DNA from: Streptomyces specialis
Lineage (GTDB): Bacteria; Actinomycetota; Actinomycetes; Streptomycetales; Streptomycetaceae
Assembly (NCBI RefSeq): GCF_001493375.1
Contig: NZ_LN929894.1
Coordinates: 362,513 to 426,512 of the forward strand
Length of the DNA: 64,000 nucleotides
Reading direction: 5' to 3'
The translations under genes were made by a program, and so were the position numbers. The notes under the pieces are model-generated. The model was not told the DNA's origin. It saw only the letters and a list, made by a program, of their open reading frames with translations, and made no database searches. This document shows positions 57,315 through 64,000 of the stretch, one piece after another. Position 1 is the first letter of the stretch; each line of letters opens with the position of its first letter.

Positions 57315-58672
57315 GACCGCACCTCCGTGTCGCGGGCTGCGGCCGCGCGGACGCCGTCGAACATGCCGGGTTCGAGGCCCGGCCAGCCGACCCGCTCGCG
57401 CACCCGGGTGAGGCAGTGGCGCAGCGCGTGGGCGTCGGCGTAGGCGGTGTGCCGGGCCGACGGGACGAACCGGGTCCCGCCGGAGAGGTCGGGGACGTGC
57501 CGCGCGATCAGTCCGTCGAACGCGGCGGCCCGGCCGGGGGCGTGCCGCTGGTCGTGCAGATACCGCGCGACCAGGTCGCTGATGTGGTCGAACAGGGTGT
57601 AGGCGCTGGAGTTGACCTCCAGGTAGCCGACGCCGAACAGGTTGCGGTGCGCCCGGCTGAAGGCGGTGAGGTACAGCTCGGGGCGGCCGTCGCGCCAGGC
57701 GAAGTACCGCTCGGGCACGTACGGGATGGCCCAGTCGTACCCGGTCGCGTACAGCACGAGGTCGATCCGCTCGCTGGTGCCGTCGGTGAACACCACCCGG
57801 GCCCCGTCGAATCCCGCGACGTCGGGCTTGACCGTGACATCACCGTGCTGGAGGTGGTGCACGAGCCGGCTGTTCAGCAGCGGGTGCGACTCGAACAGCT
57901 TGTGGTCCGGCCGGGGCAGCCCGTAGCGGGTGAGGTCGCCCTGGACGACCCGCAGCAGCGCGGACATCAGGGGCCGGGTCAGGCACAGCGGCAGACGCGG
58001 GCCGCGGTGGTCGAACTCGTCGGCGGGCACGCCCAGCACGTGCTTGGGGATGACGTGGTAGCCGCGGCGGACGCTGACGAACGCGGCGTCGGCCGCCACG
58101 GCAGCGTCGCAGGCGATGTCCGCCCCGGAGTTGCCCAGACCGACGATCAAGACGCGCCGGCCGCGGAACTCCTCGAGGCGGCGGTAGGTCCGCGCGTGCC
58201 GGATCGCTCCGGTGAACGTCCCGGGGTGGCGCGGGACGCGCGGGTGCCAGGTCACGCCGGTCGCGCACACCACGGCGCGGTAGGTGTGCGTGGTGCCGTC
58301 GTCCAGCTCGACCGCCCACGCGTCGCCGTCCCGCTCCACGCGGGTGACGGCGGTGCCGAACCGGATCGTCCCGCGCAGCCCGTAGGCGTCCGCGAACGCC
58401 TTGGTGTACGCGAGAATCCGCCGGTTGTCCGGGTAGTCCGGGTAGGTGCCGGGCATCGGGAAGTCGAAGAACCCCGAGACCCGGCGCGAGGAGATGAAGT
58501 GCGCCGACTCGTACATCGGGGTGCCGGGGTTGTCCAGGTCCCAGATGCCGCCGACGTCGGTGTGGCGTTCGTACTGGTCGTAGGCGATGCCCAGGCGTTT
58601 CAGCGCGCGGGCCGTCGACAGGCCGGCCGGCCCGGCGCCGACCACGCACACGCGGTCAGGTGCTTCCGTCAT
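57311..58672 (-). CDS. Flavin-containing monooxygenase (FMO/Baeyer-Villiger type)
   Basis: 453 residues from the ATG at 58672. FAD Rossmann 'VCVVGAGPAGLSTARAL' near residue 8, FMO fingerprint 'FTGAIRHARTYRR' (FxGxxxHxxxY) near 150, NADPH Rossmann 'VLIVGLGNSGADIA' near 170, and 'LVLYATGYDW' near 308. Length and motifs match MymA-like monooxygenases. First gene of the leftward FMO-SDR-amidase unit, divergent from the AraC regulator, as in mycobacterial virS-mymA. Confidence 0.94.
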   Translation of the reverse strand: MTEAPDRVCVVGAGPAGLSTARALKRLGIAYDQYERHTDVGGIWDLDNPGTPMYESAHFISSRRVSGFFDFPMPGTYPDYPDNRRILAYTKAFADAYGLRGTIRFGTAVTRVERDGDAWAVELDDGTTHTYRAVVCATGVTWHPRVPRHPGTFTGAIRHARTYRRLEEFRGRRVLIVGLGNSGADIACDAAVAADAAFVSVRRGYHVIPKHVLGVPADEFDHRGPRLPLCLTRPLMSALLRVVQGDLTRYGLPRPDHKLFESHPLLNSRLVHHLQHGDVTVKPDVAGFDGARVVFTDGTSERIDLVLYATGYDWAIPYVPERYFAWRDGRPELYLTAFSRAHRNLFGVGYLEVNSSAYTLFDHISDLVARYLHDQRHAPGRAAAFDGLIARHVPDLSGGTRFVPSARHTAYADAHALRHCLTRVRERVGWPGLEPGMFDGVRAAAARDTEVRS

Positions 58673-58693
58673 CACGGCTCCCTTCTGGCACCC

Positions 58694-58790
58694 GCATCGC
58701 ACCGCCCCCCGCCGGTTCGTGGGGAGGGCGCCGGCGACTACGATGGGGGGGAAACCGGACACAGCGGGGACAGGGCCGGGGGTGCGATGC
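58694..58790. promoter_or_regulatory. Inverted pair of 10-bp sites between the monooxygenase and AraC genes
   Basis: GCATCGCACC (58694-58703) and its exact complement GGTGCGATGC (58781-58790) lie 22 bp from the FMO start and over the AraC start respectively. The symmetrical placement suggests two binding sites for the AraC regulator, one per promoter. A TACGAT -10-like box for araC lies at about 58739-58744. Confidence 0.5.
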
Positions 58791-59824
58791 CGGACACCGA
58801 GCCGCGGCTCACCGCCGCGATCGTCCCCATGTCCGTCCTCGCCGGGCTGGTCGACCTCGCGCGACGGGAGGGGCACCGCCCGGACGGCTGGTTCGCCGGG
58901 ACCGGCCTCACGCCCGGCCATGTGGCCCGGCCCGGCACGCGGGTGTCGTTCCGCCAGGCCGCGGCCATCCTGCGGCGGGCGCTGCGCGACCTGCCCCCGG
59001 GCCCGCACGGCCTGCGGGTCGGTGGGCGCGACGCGCTCGTGACGTTCGGCATGCTCGGCTTCGCCATCCGCTCCTGCCGTACGCTGCGCGAGGCCATGGA
59101 CATCGGCCTCGAACTCCACCTGGCCTCAGGCAGCCTGATGGACGTCGAGGCCGAGAGCTTCGGCGACCGGATCGCCCTGCGGCTGTACGAGCGTGCTCCC
59201 GAGCCGGAAGTGCTGCCGTTCCTCTGCGAGGAGGCGATGAGCAGCTCGCTCATGCTCATCCGGTCCGCCCTCGGCTCGGACATCACGCCGACCCTCGTCG
59301 AGCTCGGCTACCCCCGGCCGGCCCACGCCGCCGACTACCACCGCTTCTTCCGCTGCCCGCTGAGGTTCGGCGCCGACGCCCACCGCATGACGTTCCCCGC
59401 CTCACTGCTCGACCGGCCGATCCCCACCTACAGCCCGGCCAGCCGCGAGGCCGCCGTCGACGCCTGCCGCCGTCTCCTGCGCACCGGGCGGGACGCGCCG
59501 CACGACATCGTCGCCGCCGTCGAGACCCTGCTCGCGGAGAACCCGCGGCGCCCGCTCACCATGGCCCGGACCGCTGAGCACCTGCGCCTCACCGAACGCG
59601 GTCTCCGCCGCCGCCTCAGCGCCGCGGGGACGCGGTTCAGCACCATCCGCGACCGGGTCCGCCGGCGGCGTGCGACGTTCCTCCTCCGGGAGACGTCGCT
59701 GCCGGTCGCCCGGATCGCCGAGGAGGTCGGCTTCAGCGACGCGCGCGAGTTCCGCCGCGCCTACCAGCGCTGGACCGGCCAGCCGCCCACCGCGACCCGG
59801 CGCGCACCCCGGCCCCGCCCCTGA
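58787..59824 (+). CDS. AraC-family transcriptional regulator (VirS-like)
   Basis: 345 residues from the ATG at 58787 after a GGGGG ribosome site. The N-terminal ~210 residues match the OruR/VirS-type ligand-binding domain ('PDGWFAGTGLTPGHVARPGTRV', 'LGFAIRSCRTLREAMDIGLE', 'YHRFFRCPLRFGADAHRMTFP', each given as family landmarks). The C-terminal AraC helix-turn-helix pair is 'EHLRLTERGLRRRLSAAG', 'RRATFLLRETSLPVARIAEE', 'VGFSDAREFRRAYQRWTG'. It is divergent from the FMO-SDR-amidase genes and probably activates them in response to a lipid-like or acidic signal, by analogy with VirS. Confidence 0.92.
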   Translation: MPDTEPRLTAAIVPMSVLAGLVDLARREGHRPDGWFAGTGLTPGHVARPGTRVSFRQAAAILRRALRDLPPGPHGLRVGGRDALVTFGMLGFAIRSCRTLREAMDIGLELHLASGSLMDVEAESFGDRIALRLYERAPEPEVLPFLCEEAMSSSLMLIRSALGSDITPTLVELGYPRPAHAADYHRFFRCPLRFGADAHRMTFPASLLDRPIPTYSPASREAAVDACRRLLRTGRDAPHDIVAAVETLLAENPRRPLTMARTAEHLRLTERGLRRRLSAAGTRFSTIRDRVRRRRATFLLRETSLPVARIAEEVGFSDAREFRRAYQRWTGQPPTATRRAPRPRP

Positions 59825-59894
59825 GGCGTGGCGGGGAGGGCCCGCGCGCCGCGGCCGGTCCGGGCCGTCAGCGGGCGGGTCCCAGGGGGGGGAT

Positions 59895-60995
59895 CTAGAG
59901 TGGCCTGGGAGCGTCAAGGGTGAAAAGGGGGCAGGAGGCAGCCATCGTCAGGGTCAGTGCCTCGTCGTCGGTGGTGAGGCGCAGGGTGACGGGGACCGGG
60001 CCGGCGTGGCGCAGGGCGTTGGACAGGCCCTCCTGGACGATCCGGTACGCCTCGCGGGAGACCAGTGCGGGCGGGGGCCGGTCCCCGTCGCGGGTCAGGG
60101 TGACGGGGACACCGGCGGCCCGGATCCGGGCGAGGAGTCCCGGCAGGTCCGCGAGGGTCGGCGCGGGCGCGGTGGCGGTGGCGTCCTCCTCGCGCAACAG
60201 GCCGAGCACGGCATCGAGTTCGGCCACGGCGTCACGGGCGGTGGCCTCGATCGCGGCGAGCGCCTCGCGGGCGAACCCCGGGTCGGCGTCCAGCACCCTG
60301 CGGGCCGCGCCCGCCTGGAGCGTCACCGTGCTCAGCGCGTGGCCGACCGAGTCGTGCAGTTCGCGGGCGAGCCGGTTCCTGGCGGCGAGGTCGGCGGCCC
60401 GTTCCTCGGCCGCCGCCAGCCGGTCGGCCGGGGTGGGGCCGAGCAGCGCCGGGGCGGGCCGGGCCAGCAGCGCGCCCGCGCCCGCCGCGCAGCCGGTGAG
60501 GGCGGCGAGCAGCGCGGCGCCGTACAGGGGCGCGGCCCAGGGGTGGCCGGGCAGTCCGGCGAACCCGTCGGCCCAGCGGCTGTCGCGCAGCGCGCCGGAG
60601 AACGGCAGGGCCGCCAGCACGGCCGCGGCGGGCGGGACGGCGAGCGTCATACCGCTGACCAGTCCGCCCAGGCCGAGGTGCGCGACGAACCAGGCGGCCG
60701 TGCGGCGCCTGGCCGACCGGGAGGCGGCAGGACCGGCGGCGAGCAGCCGGCCGTCCACGCCCGCCAGCGCCCGGACCACCTGCGTCTCCACCGTCCGCAC
60801 GACGGGGAAGAGACCGCTGACGGCGACCAGGGGAAGCGCGACGGCGAAGGCGAGGAACTGCGCACCCGGGCGGGTGAGCGGGTCGGTGCCGGGCGCGACG
60901 ACGCCGAGGACGACCGTGACCAGCAGGAAGTACGGCATGAGCAGCGCCCCGCCGAGCAGCAGGTGCACCCAGCGCAGCCGCAGCGTCCGGATCAT
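59895..60995 (-). pseudogene. Sensor histidine kinase truncated inside the ATPase domain
   Basis: 366 residues from the ATG at 60995. Several membrane helices in the first ~190 residues. HisKA_3 dimerisation helix 'RNRLARELHDSVGHALSTVT' has the phospho-His near residue 230. HATPase N-box 'EAYRIVQEGLSNALRHAG' is near 316. The protein then ends: after 'EALTLT' comes an unrelated 'MAASCPLFTLDAPRPL' and a stop, so the G1 (DxGxG) and G2 boxes are missing and ATP binding should fail. It overlaps the upstream membrane-protein gene by 4 bp. A response regulator would normally follow; instead the AraC-FMO cassette begins. Confidence 0.82.
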
Positions 60996-62026
60996 CCCGT
61001 CGAGGCCCGTTCGGCGAAGAGGCGGGCGCCGACGGCGACGGTCAGCGTCCCGATCAGCATCTGGCCAGCGTAGAGGAGGCCCAGGAGCGGGGTCAGGCGC
61101 GTGTCCGGGTCGGGGGCGTTCCCGCTCAGGGCGGTGGCCAGCAGCAGCCAGCCGCCCCAGGCGGCCAGGGCCGCGCCGCCCGTCCACGTCAGGGCGGCGG
61201 CGGTGGACAGCCGCACCCGGCTCCAGCGGCGGGGGCGGAACGCCAGCAGCAGCACGCCGGAGGCGGCGGCGAGCAGGAACAGGACGTCGGCGGAGGTGGT
61301 GATGTGGAAGACGGCGTCCCGGTCGTCGACGCGCCGGGCGGTGAGCCCGGCGGTGCCGCCGGCCAGCCACAACAGGCGCGGAACGAGGCCGGCCGCGCAC
61401 AGCAGCGCGGCGGCCACGGCGGCCACGGCGGTCGTGCGCCGCGCGGCGGTCGGGGAGGCGGGGAGCGCGGCGAGGCGGCCGGTCAGCAGGTGGCCCCAGC
61501 GGTCGCGGACGTAGAGGGCGAAGAGGCCGCCGAGCGCGACGGCCTGGAGGCCGAAGCCGGAGTAGACGACGGTGAAGACCCAGGGGGCGAGGAACGCCTC
61601 GTCGCCGGAGCCGTCCGTTCCCTCGCCGCTGCCGGTGAGCGGGGTGTCGGTGAAGACGTCCGCGAGCGCGCCGGCGGGGAATCCGATGACGATGGGGGCG
61701 AGCAGCCCGGTGGCCACCCACAGCGGACCGGCGACCAGCCAGGCGGGCAGCCGCCTGCCCCAGGGGCGGGTGAGCGCGAACACCAGCAGGATGACGCCGG
61801 CGTCCATGCAGGCGGTCAGCGCGTTGGCGGCGAACAGTGTGTTCTCCCCCTCGGGTTCGCGCAGTTCGCTGCCCTCGGGGATGCCGAGGTGACTGCCGGA
61901 CAGCCAGGCGATCTTGAGGCTCAGGTAGGGCACGCAGGCGGCGATGGCGAGGGCGCGCAGCCACGCCTTCGTACGGTGCCGGTCCCCGGTGGGCGGCGGG
62001 GCGGCGGGGGCGGTGGTCGTCGTCAT
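60992..62026 (-). CDS. Multi-pass membrane protein upstream of the kinase
   Basis: 344 residues from the ATG at 62026; a longer open frame upstream crosses the palindrome and is unlikely. About seven to eight hydrophobic segments ('ALIAACVPYLSLKIAWLSG'-like first helix, 'AGVILLVFALTRPWG', 'FGLQAVALGGLFALYV', 'VLFLLAAASGVLLLAF', 'LLGLLYAGQMLIGTL'). No catalytic motif. It overlaps the kinase gene (ATGA), so it may be a co-sensor or accessory of that two-component system. Confidence 0.85.
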   Translation of the reverse strand: MTTTTAPAAPPPTGDRHRTKAWLRALAIAACVPYLSLKIAWLSGSHLGIPEGSELREPEGENTLFAANALTACMDAGVILLVFALTRPWGRRLPAWLVAGPLWVATGLLAPIVIGFPAGALADVFTDTPLTGSGEGTDGSGDEAFLAPWVFTVVYSGFGLQAVALGGLFALYVRDRWGHLLTGRLAALPASPTAARRTTAVAAVAAALLCAAGLVPRLLWLAGGTAGLTARRVDDRDAVFHITTSADVLFLLAAASGVLLLAFRPRRWSRVRLSTAAALTWTGGAALAAWGGWLLLATALSGNAPDPDTRLTPLLGLLYAGQMLIGTLTVAVGARLFAERASTG

Positions 62027-62078
62027 GACTCCACGCTCCCGCCGGGGGTGTTTCCGGCGCGTCATGCCGGGTGGTGAA

Positions 62079-62104
62079 CCGCCTCCCCCGCGCGGGGGAG
62101 GCGG
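62079..62104. promoter_or_regulatory. 26-bp perfect palindrome upstream of the membrane protein/kinase operon
   Basis: CCGCCTCCCCCG-CG-CGGGGGAGGCGG reads the same on both strands. It lies 53 bp upstream of the membrane-protein ATG, in the divergent region shared with phoX. It could be an operator for the two-component system or another dimeric regulator, or an RNA hairpin in the leader. Confidence 0.55.
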
Positions 62105-62181
62105 CATCGCCGGGGAGGCGCGCGGGGGGCTCCAGGTGAACCCGGGCGGTGAATCACCCGTATGAGTGAAGGTGGTCCTTC

Positions 62182-62214
62182 GTTCACCTAGGTGGCTACT
62201 CCGGGTCATCGGCC
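62182..62214 (+). promoter_or_regulatory. PHO-box-like triple 11-nt direct repeat upstream of phoX
   Basis: Three consecutive 11-mers: GTTCACCTAGG, TGGCTACTCCG and GGTCATCGGCC. The first and third fit the Streptomyces PhoP unit (GTTCACC-like plus four loose bases); the middle is weak. A TAGCCT -10-like box follows at about 62220. Together with a PhoX-type gene this suggests activation by PhoP under phosphate limitation. Confidence 0.6.
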
Positions 62215-62271
62215 GCTCCTAGCCTCACGGGAGCATCACCGACGGCACACATGAGCAAGTGAGGATCCGCG

Positions 62272-64000
62272 ATGTCAGGACTGCCACCGGTATTTCCCGC
62301 GATCGATCCGGATGACGTCAGCTCGAACGGCTCGGCGAACCGGACGTTCGGGGAGGTCGTCGAGAAGCGGATGTCCCGCCGGGTCGCGCTCAAGGGCGGG
62401 CCCGCCGCCGCTGCGGGGTTCCTGGTCGCCGCGCCCGCCGGGACGGGGCCGGCCGCCGCTGCCGGGCAGTCCGGGCAGTCCGCCACGGCGGCGGCGCGCG
62501 GTGGTGGCGGGGGGCGCCCGCCGAGGGCGCTCCTCGGGTTCCGGGCCGTGCCGACGTCCACGGCCGACACGTTCACCGTGCCGGAGGGGTACGAGACCCA
62601 GGTGATCATCCCCTGGGGCACCCCGATCCGGCCGGGCGGCCCCCGGTGGCGCAAGGACGCCGGCAACTCCGCCGACGAGCAGGCGCAGCAGGTCGGCATG
62701 AACCACGACGGCATGCACTTCTTCCCGCTGGGGTCCGGCCGCCAGGGCAGCCGGCGCGGCATGCTGGTCCTCAACCACGAGTACGTGGACCAGGAGTTGC
62801 TGTTCCCCGACGGCTCCGCGACGATGACGCCCGAGAAGGTGCGCAAGGCGCTGGCCGCGCACGGCGTCAGCGTGGTCGAGATCGAGGAGCGCGACGGCGA
62901 GTGGCGCGTCGTGGACTCCCGCCGGGCGCGCCGGATCACCGGCTCCACGCCGGTGAGCTTCTCCGGGCCGGTCAAGGCGAGCCACCCCAGCCTCCAAGCG
63001 GCCGACGAGCCGCGGGGCACGCTGAACAACTGCTCCAACGGCTGGACGCCGTGGGGCACTTACCTGGCGTGCGAGGAGAACTGGAACAACTACTTCGGCA
63101 CCCAGGACCCGTCCTGGCAGCCGACCGCCTCCCAGCTCCGGTACGGCGTCTCCAAGAGCGGCGGCGGCTTCCGCTGGCACCTCGCCGACCCGCGTTTCGA
63201 CCTCGCGGCGAACCCCAACGAGATCAACCGGTTCGGCTGGATCGTCGAGATCGACCCGATGAACCCCAACGCCAAGCCGGTCAAGCGGACCGCGCTCGGC
63301 CGCGTCAAGCACGAGGGCTGCACGGTCACCGAGTCCCGGGGCCGCGTCGTCGCCTACACCGGTGACGACCAGGACGGCGACTACATCTACAAGTTCGTCG
63401 GCCAGGGCCACTGGCGGGCCCAGCGCGCGCTGGGCCGCAGCCCGCTGGACCACGGCACGCTGTACGTGGCGCGGTTCGAGGACGACGGCACCGGCTCCTG
63501 GCTGCCGCTGGCCCACGGCACCGGGCCGCTGACCACCGCCAACGGCTGGGCCGACCAGGCGGATGTGCTGCTGCGCACCCGCGAGGCGGCCGACGCGGTG
63601 GGCGCCACGAAGATGGACCGGCCGGAGTGGATCGCGGTCAACCCCGAGAACCAGGACGTCTACTGCACGCTGACCAACGGCAGCGGCTGGAACAGCGCGG
63701 TCAGCCCGCGCAAGCCCAACCCGTACGGCCACATCGTGCGCTGGACGGAGAAGAACGGCGACAACACGGCCACGACCTTCGACTGGGACATCTTCGTCCT
63801 GGCCGGCGACCCGGCGTACGACGCGCAGGCCGGGACCGACGAGTCGAACGTCTTCGGCTCGCCCGACGGGCTCGGGTTCGACGGCGACGGCCGGCTGTGG
63901 ATCATGACCGACGTCTCCAACTCGTCGCAGAACCTGGCCTCCAAGGGCTACGACAACATCGGCAACAACCAGATGCTGGCCGCCGATCCGCGCACCGGCG
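62272..64000 (+). CDS. phoX: PhoX-type alkaline phosphatase (DUF839), 3' truncated by window edge
   Basis: 576 codons visible, open to the last base. Tat signal near residue 34: 'RMSRRVALKGGPAAAAGFLV' (twin Arg). Then 'GMNHDGMHFFPL', 'GMLVLNHEYVDQELLFPDG' near 160, 'NNCSNGWTPWGTYLACEENWN' (family landmark with the conserved Cys and E-N-W) near 250, 'VKHEGCTVTE' near 345, 'YTGDDQDGDYIYKFV' near 362 and 'SPDGLGFDGDGRLWIMTD' near 530. PhoX uses Ca/Fe cofactors to release phosphate from esters outside the cell. A GAGGA ribosome site precedes the ATG. Confidence 0.93.
   Translation, partial: MSGLPPVFPAIDPDDVSSNGSANRTFGEVVEKRMSRRVALKGGPAAAAGFLVAAPAGTGPAAAAGQSGQSATAAARGGGGGRPPRALLGFRAVPTSTADTFTVPEGYETQVIIPWGTPIRPGGPRWRKDAGNSADEQAQQVGMNHDGMHFFPLGSGRQGSRRGMLVLNHEYVDQELLFPDGSATMTPEKVRKALAAHGVSVVEIEERDGEWRVVDSRRARRITGSTPVSFSGPVKASHPSLQAADEPRGTLNNCSNGWTPWGTYLACEENWNNYFGTQDPSWQPTASQLRYGVSKSGGGFRWHLADPRFDLAANPNEINRFGWIVEIDPMNPNAKPVKRTALGRVKHEGCTVTESRGRVVAYTGDDQDGDYIYKFVGQGHWRAQRALGRSPLDHGTLYVARFEDDGTGSWLPLAHGTGPLTTANGWADQADVLLRTREAADAVGATKMDRPEWIAVNPENQDVYCTLTNGSGWNSAVSPRKPNPYGHIVRWTEKNGDNTATTFDWDIFVLAGDPAYDAQAGTDESNVFGSPDGLGFDGDGRLWIMTDVSNSSQNLASKGYDNIGNNQMLAADPRTG

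Noticed and set aside
57254..58786. Plus-strand open frame extending the AraC gene leftward by 511 codons
   Set aside because: It is antisense to the monooxygenase and SDR genes and low in complexity; the AraC family start is at 58787 after a good ribosome site.

Overview
The window is high-GC actinomycete DNA and its gene order is that of a Streptomyces core chromosome: a pgi / pgl-opcA-zwf-tal-tkt block, ctaB and ctaA, a sufR-sufBD-(Rieske)-sufC-sufS-sufU operon, then dapD. Starts are ATG or GTG, many genes are joined by 4-bp ATGA/GTGA overlaps, and TAGNNT-type -10 boxes lie upstream of several genes. No tRNA, rRNA, CRISPR array, transposase or integrase was seen. Both ends cut a gene: a LamG protein on the left and a PhoX-type phosphatase on the right.

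Layout. 1-11.3 kb holds a secreted LamG protein, a giant RHS/YD-repeat polymorphic toxin with a Hint domain, and three small downstream genes, the first a likely immunity gene. The toxin tip and immunity gene have a much lower GC content than the rest. The toxin reading frame is broken in a G6 tract. 11.4-19.6 kb carries the pentose phosphate genes. 19.8-22.7 kb carries heme O and heme A synthesis. 22.7-24.4 kb encodes an ABC exporter. 24.5-31.3 kb is the SUF iron-sulfur operon, headed by SufR with a CAAC-N6-GTTG operator over its start codon. 31.4-36.5 kb is mixed housekeeping: a metallothionein-like protein, an SMR pump with its TetR, DapD, a methyltransferase, an EI24/CysZ-like protein and a DapA-like enzyme. 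36.5-39.8 kb is a three-gene WXG100/type VII-like cassette.

40.0-46.8 kb is the most island-like part. It holds five genes: two related HTH/TPR regulators facing outward at the edges and, between them, a divergent AsnB-like amidotransferase, a Nudix hydrolase and a UDP-glucose dehydrogenase-family enzyme. It is flanked by 155-bp direct repeats that copy the 3' end of an SGNH hydrolase gene. The left copy is a pseudogene fragment with an exact 138-bp in-frame deletion; the right copy is part of the intact gene. An uronate-carboxamide pathway is a reasonable hypothesis.

46.8-54.3 kb holds the SGNH hydrolase, a secreted ExeM/NucH-like nuclease, an acidic conserved protein, an uronate dehydrogenase-like SDR, an AzgA-type purine permease and a second Nudix protein. 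54.3-62.0 kb contains a response regulator and, about 4.9 kb away, a histidine kinase cut off inside its ATPase domain. Between them sits an AraC - flavin monooxygenase - SDR - amidase cassette laid out like mycobacterial virS-mymA. The amidase is damaged by a G19-containing low-complexity tract that looks like a sequencing or assembly artefact. The window ends in a Tat-exported PhoX phosphatase preceded by a PHO-box-like triple repeat.
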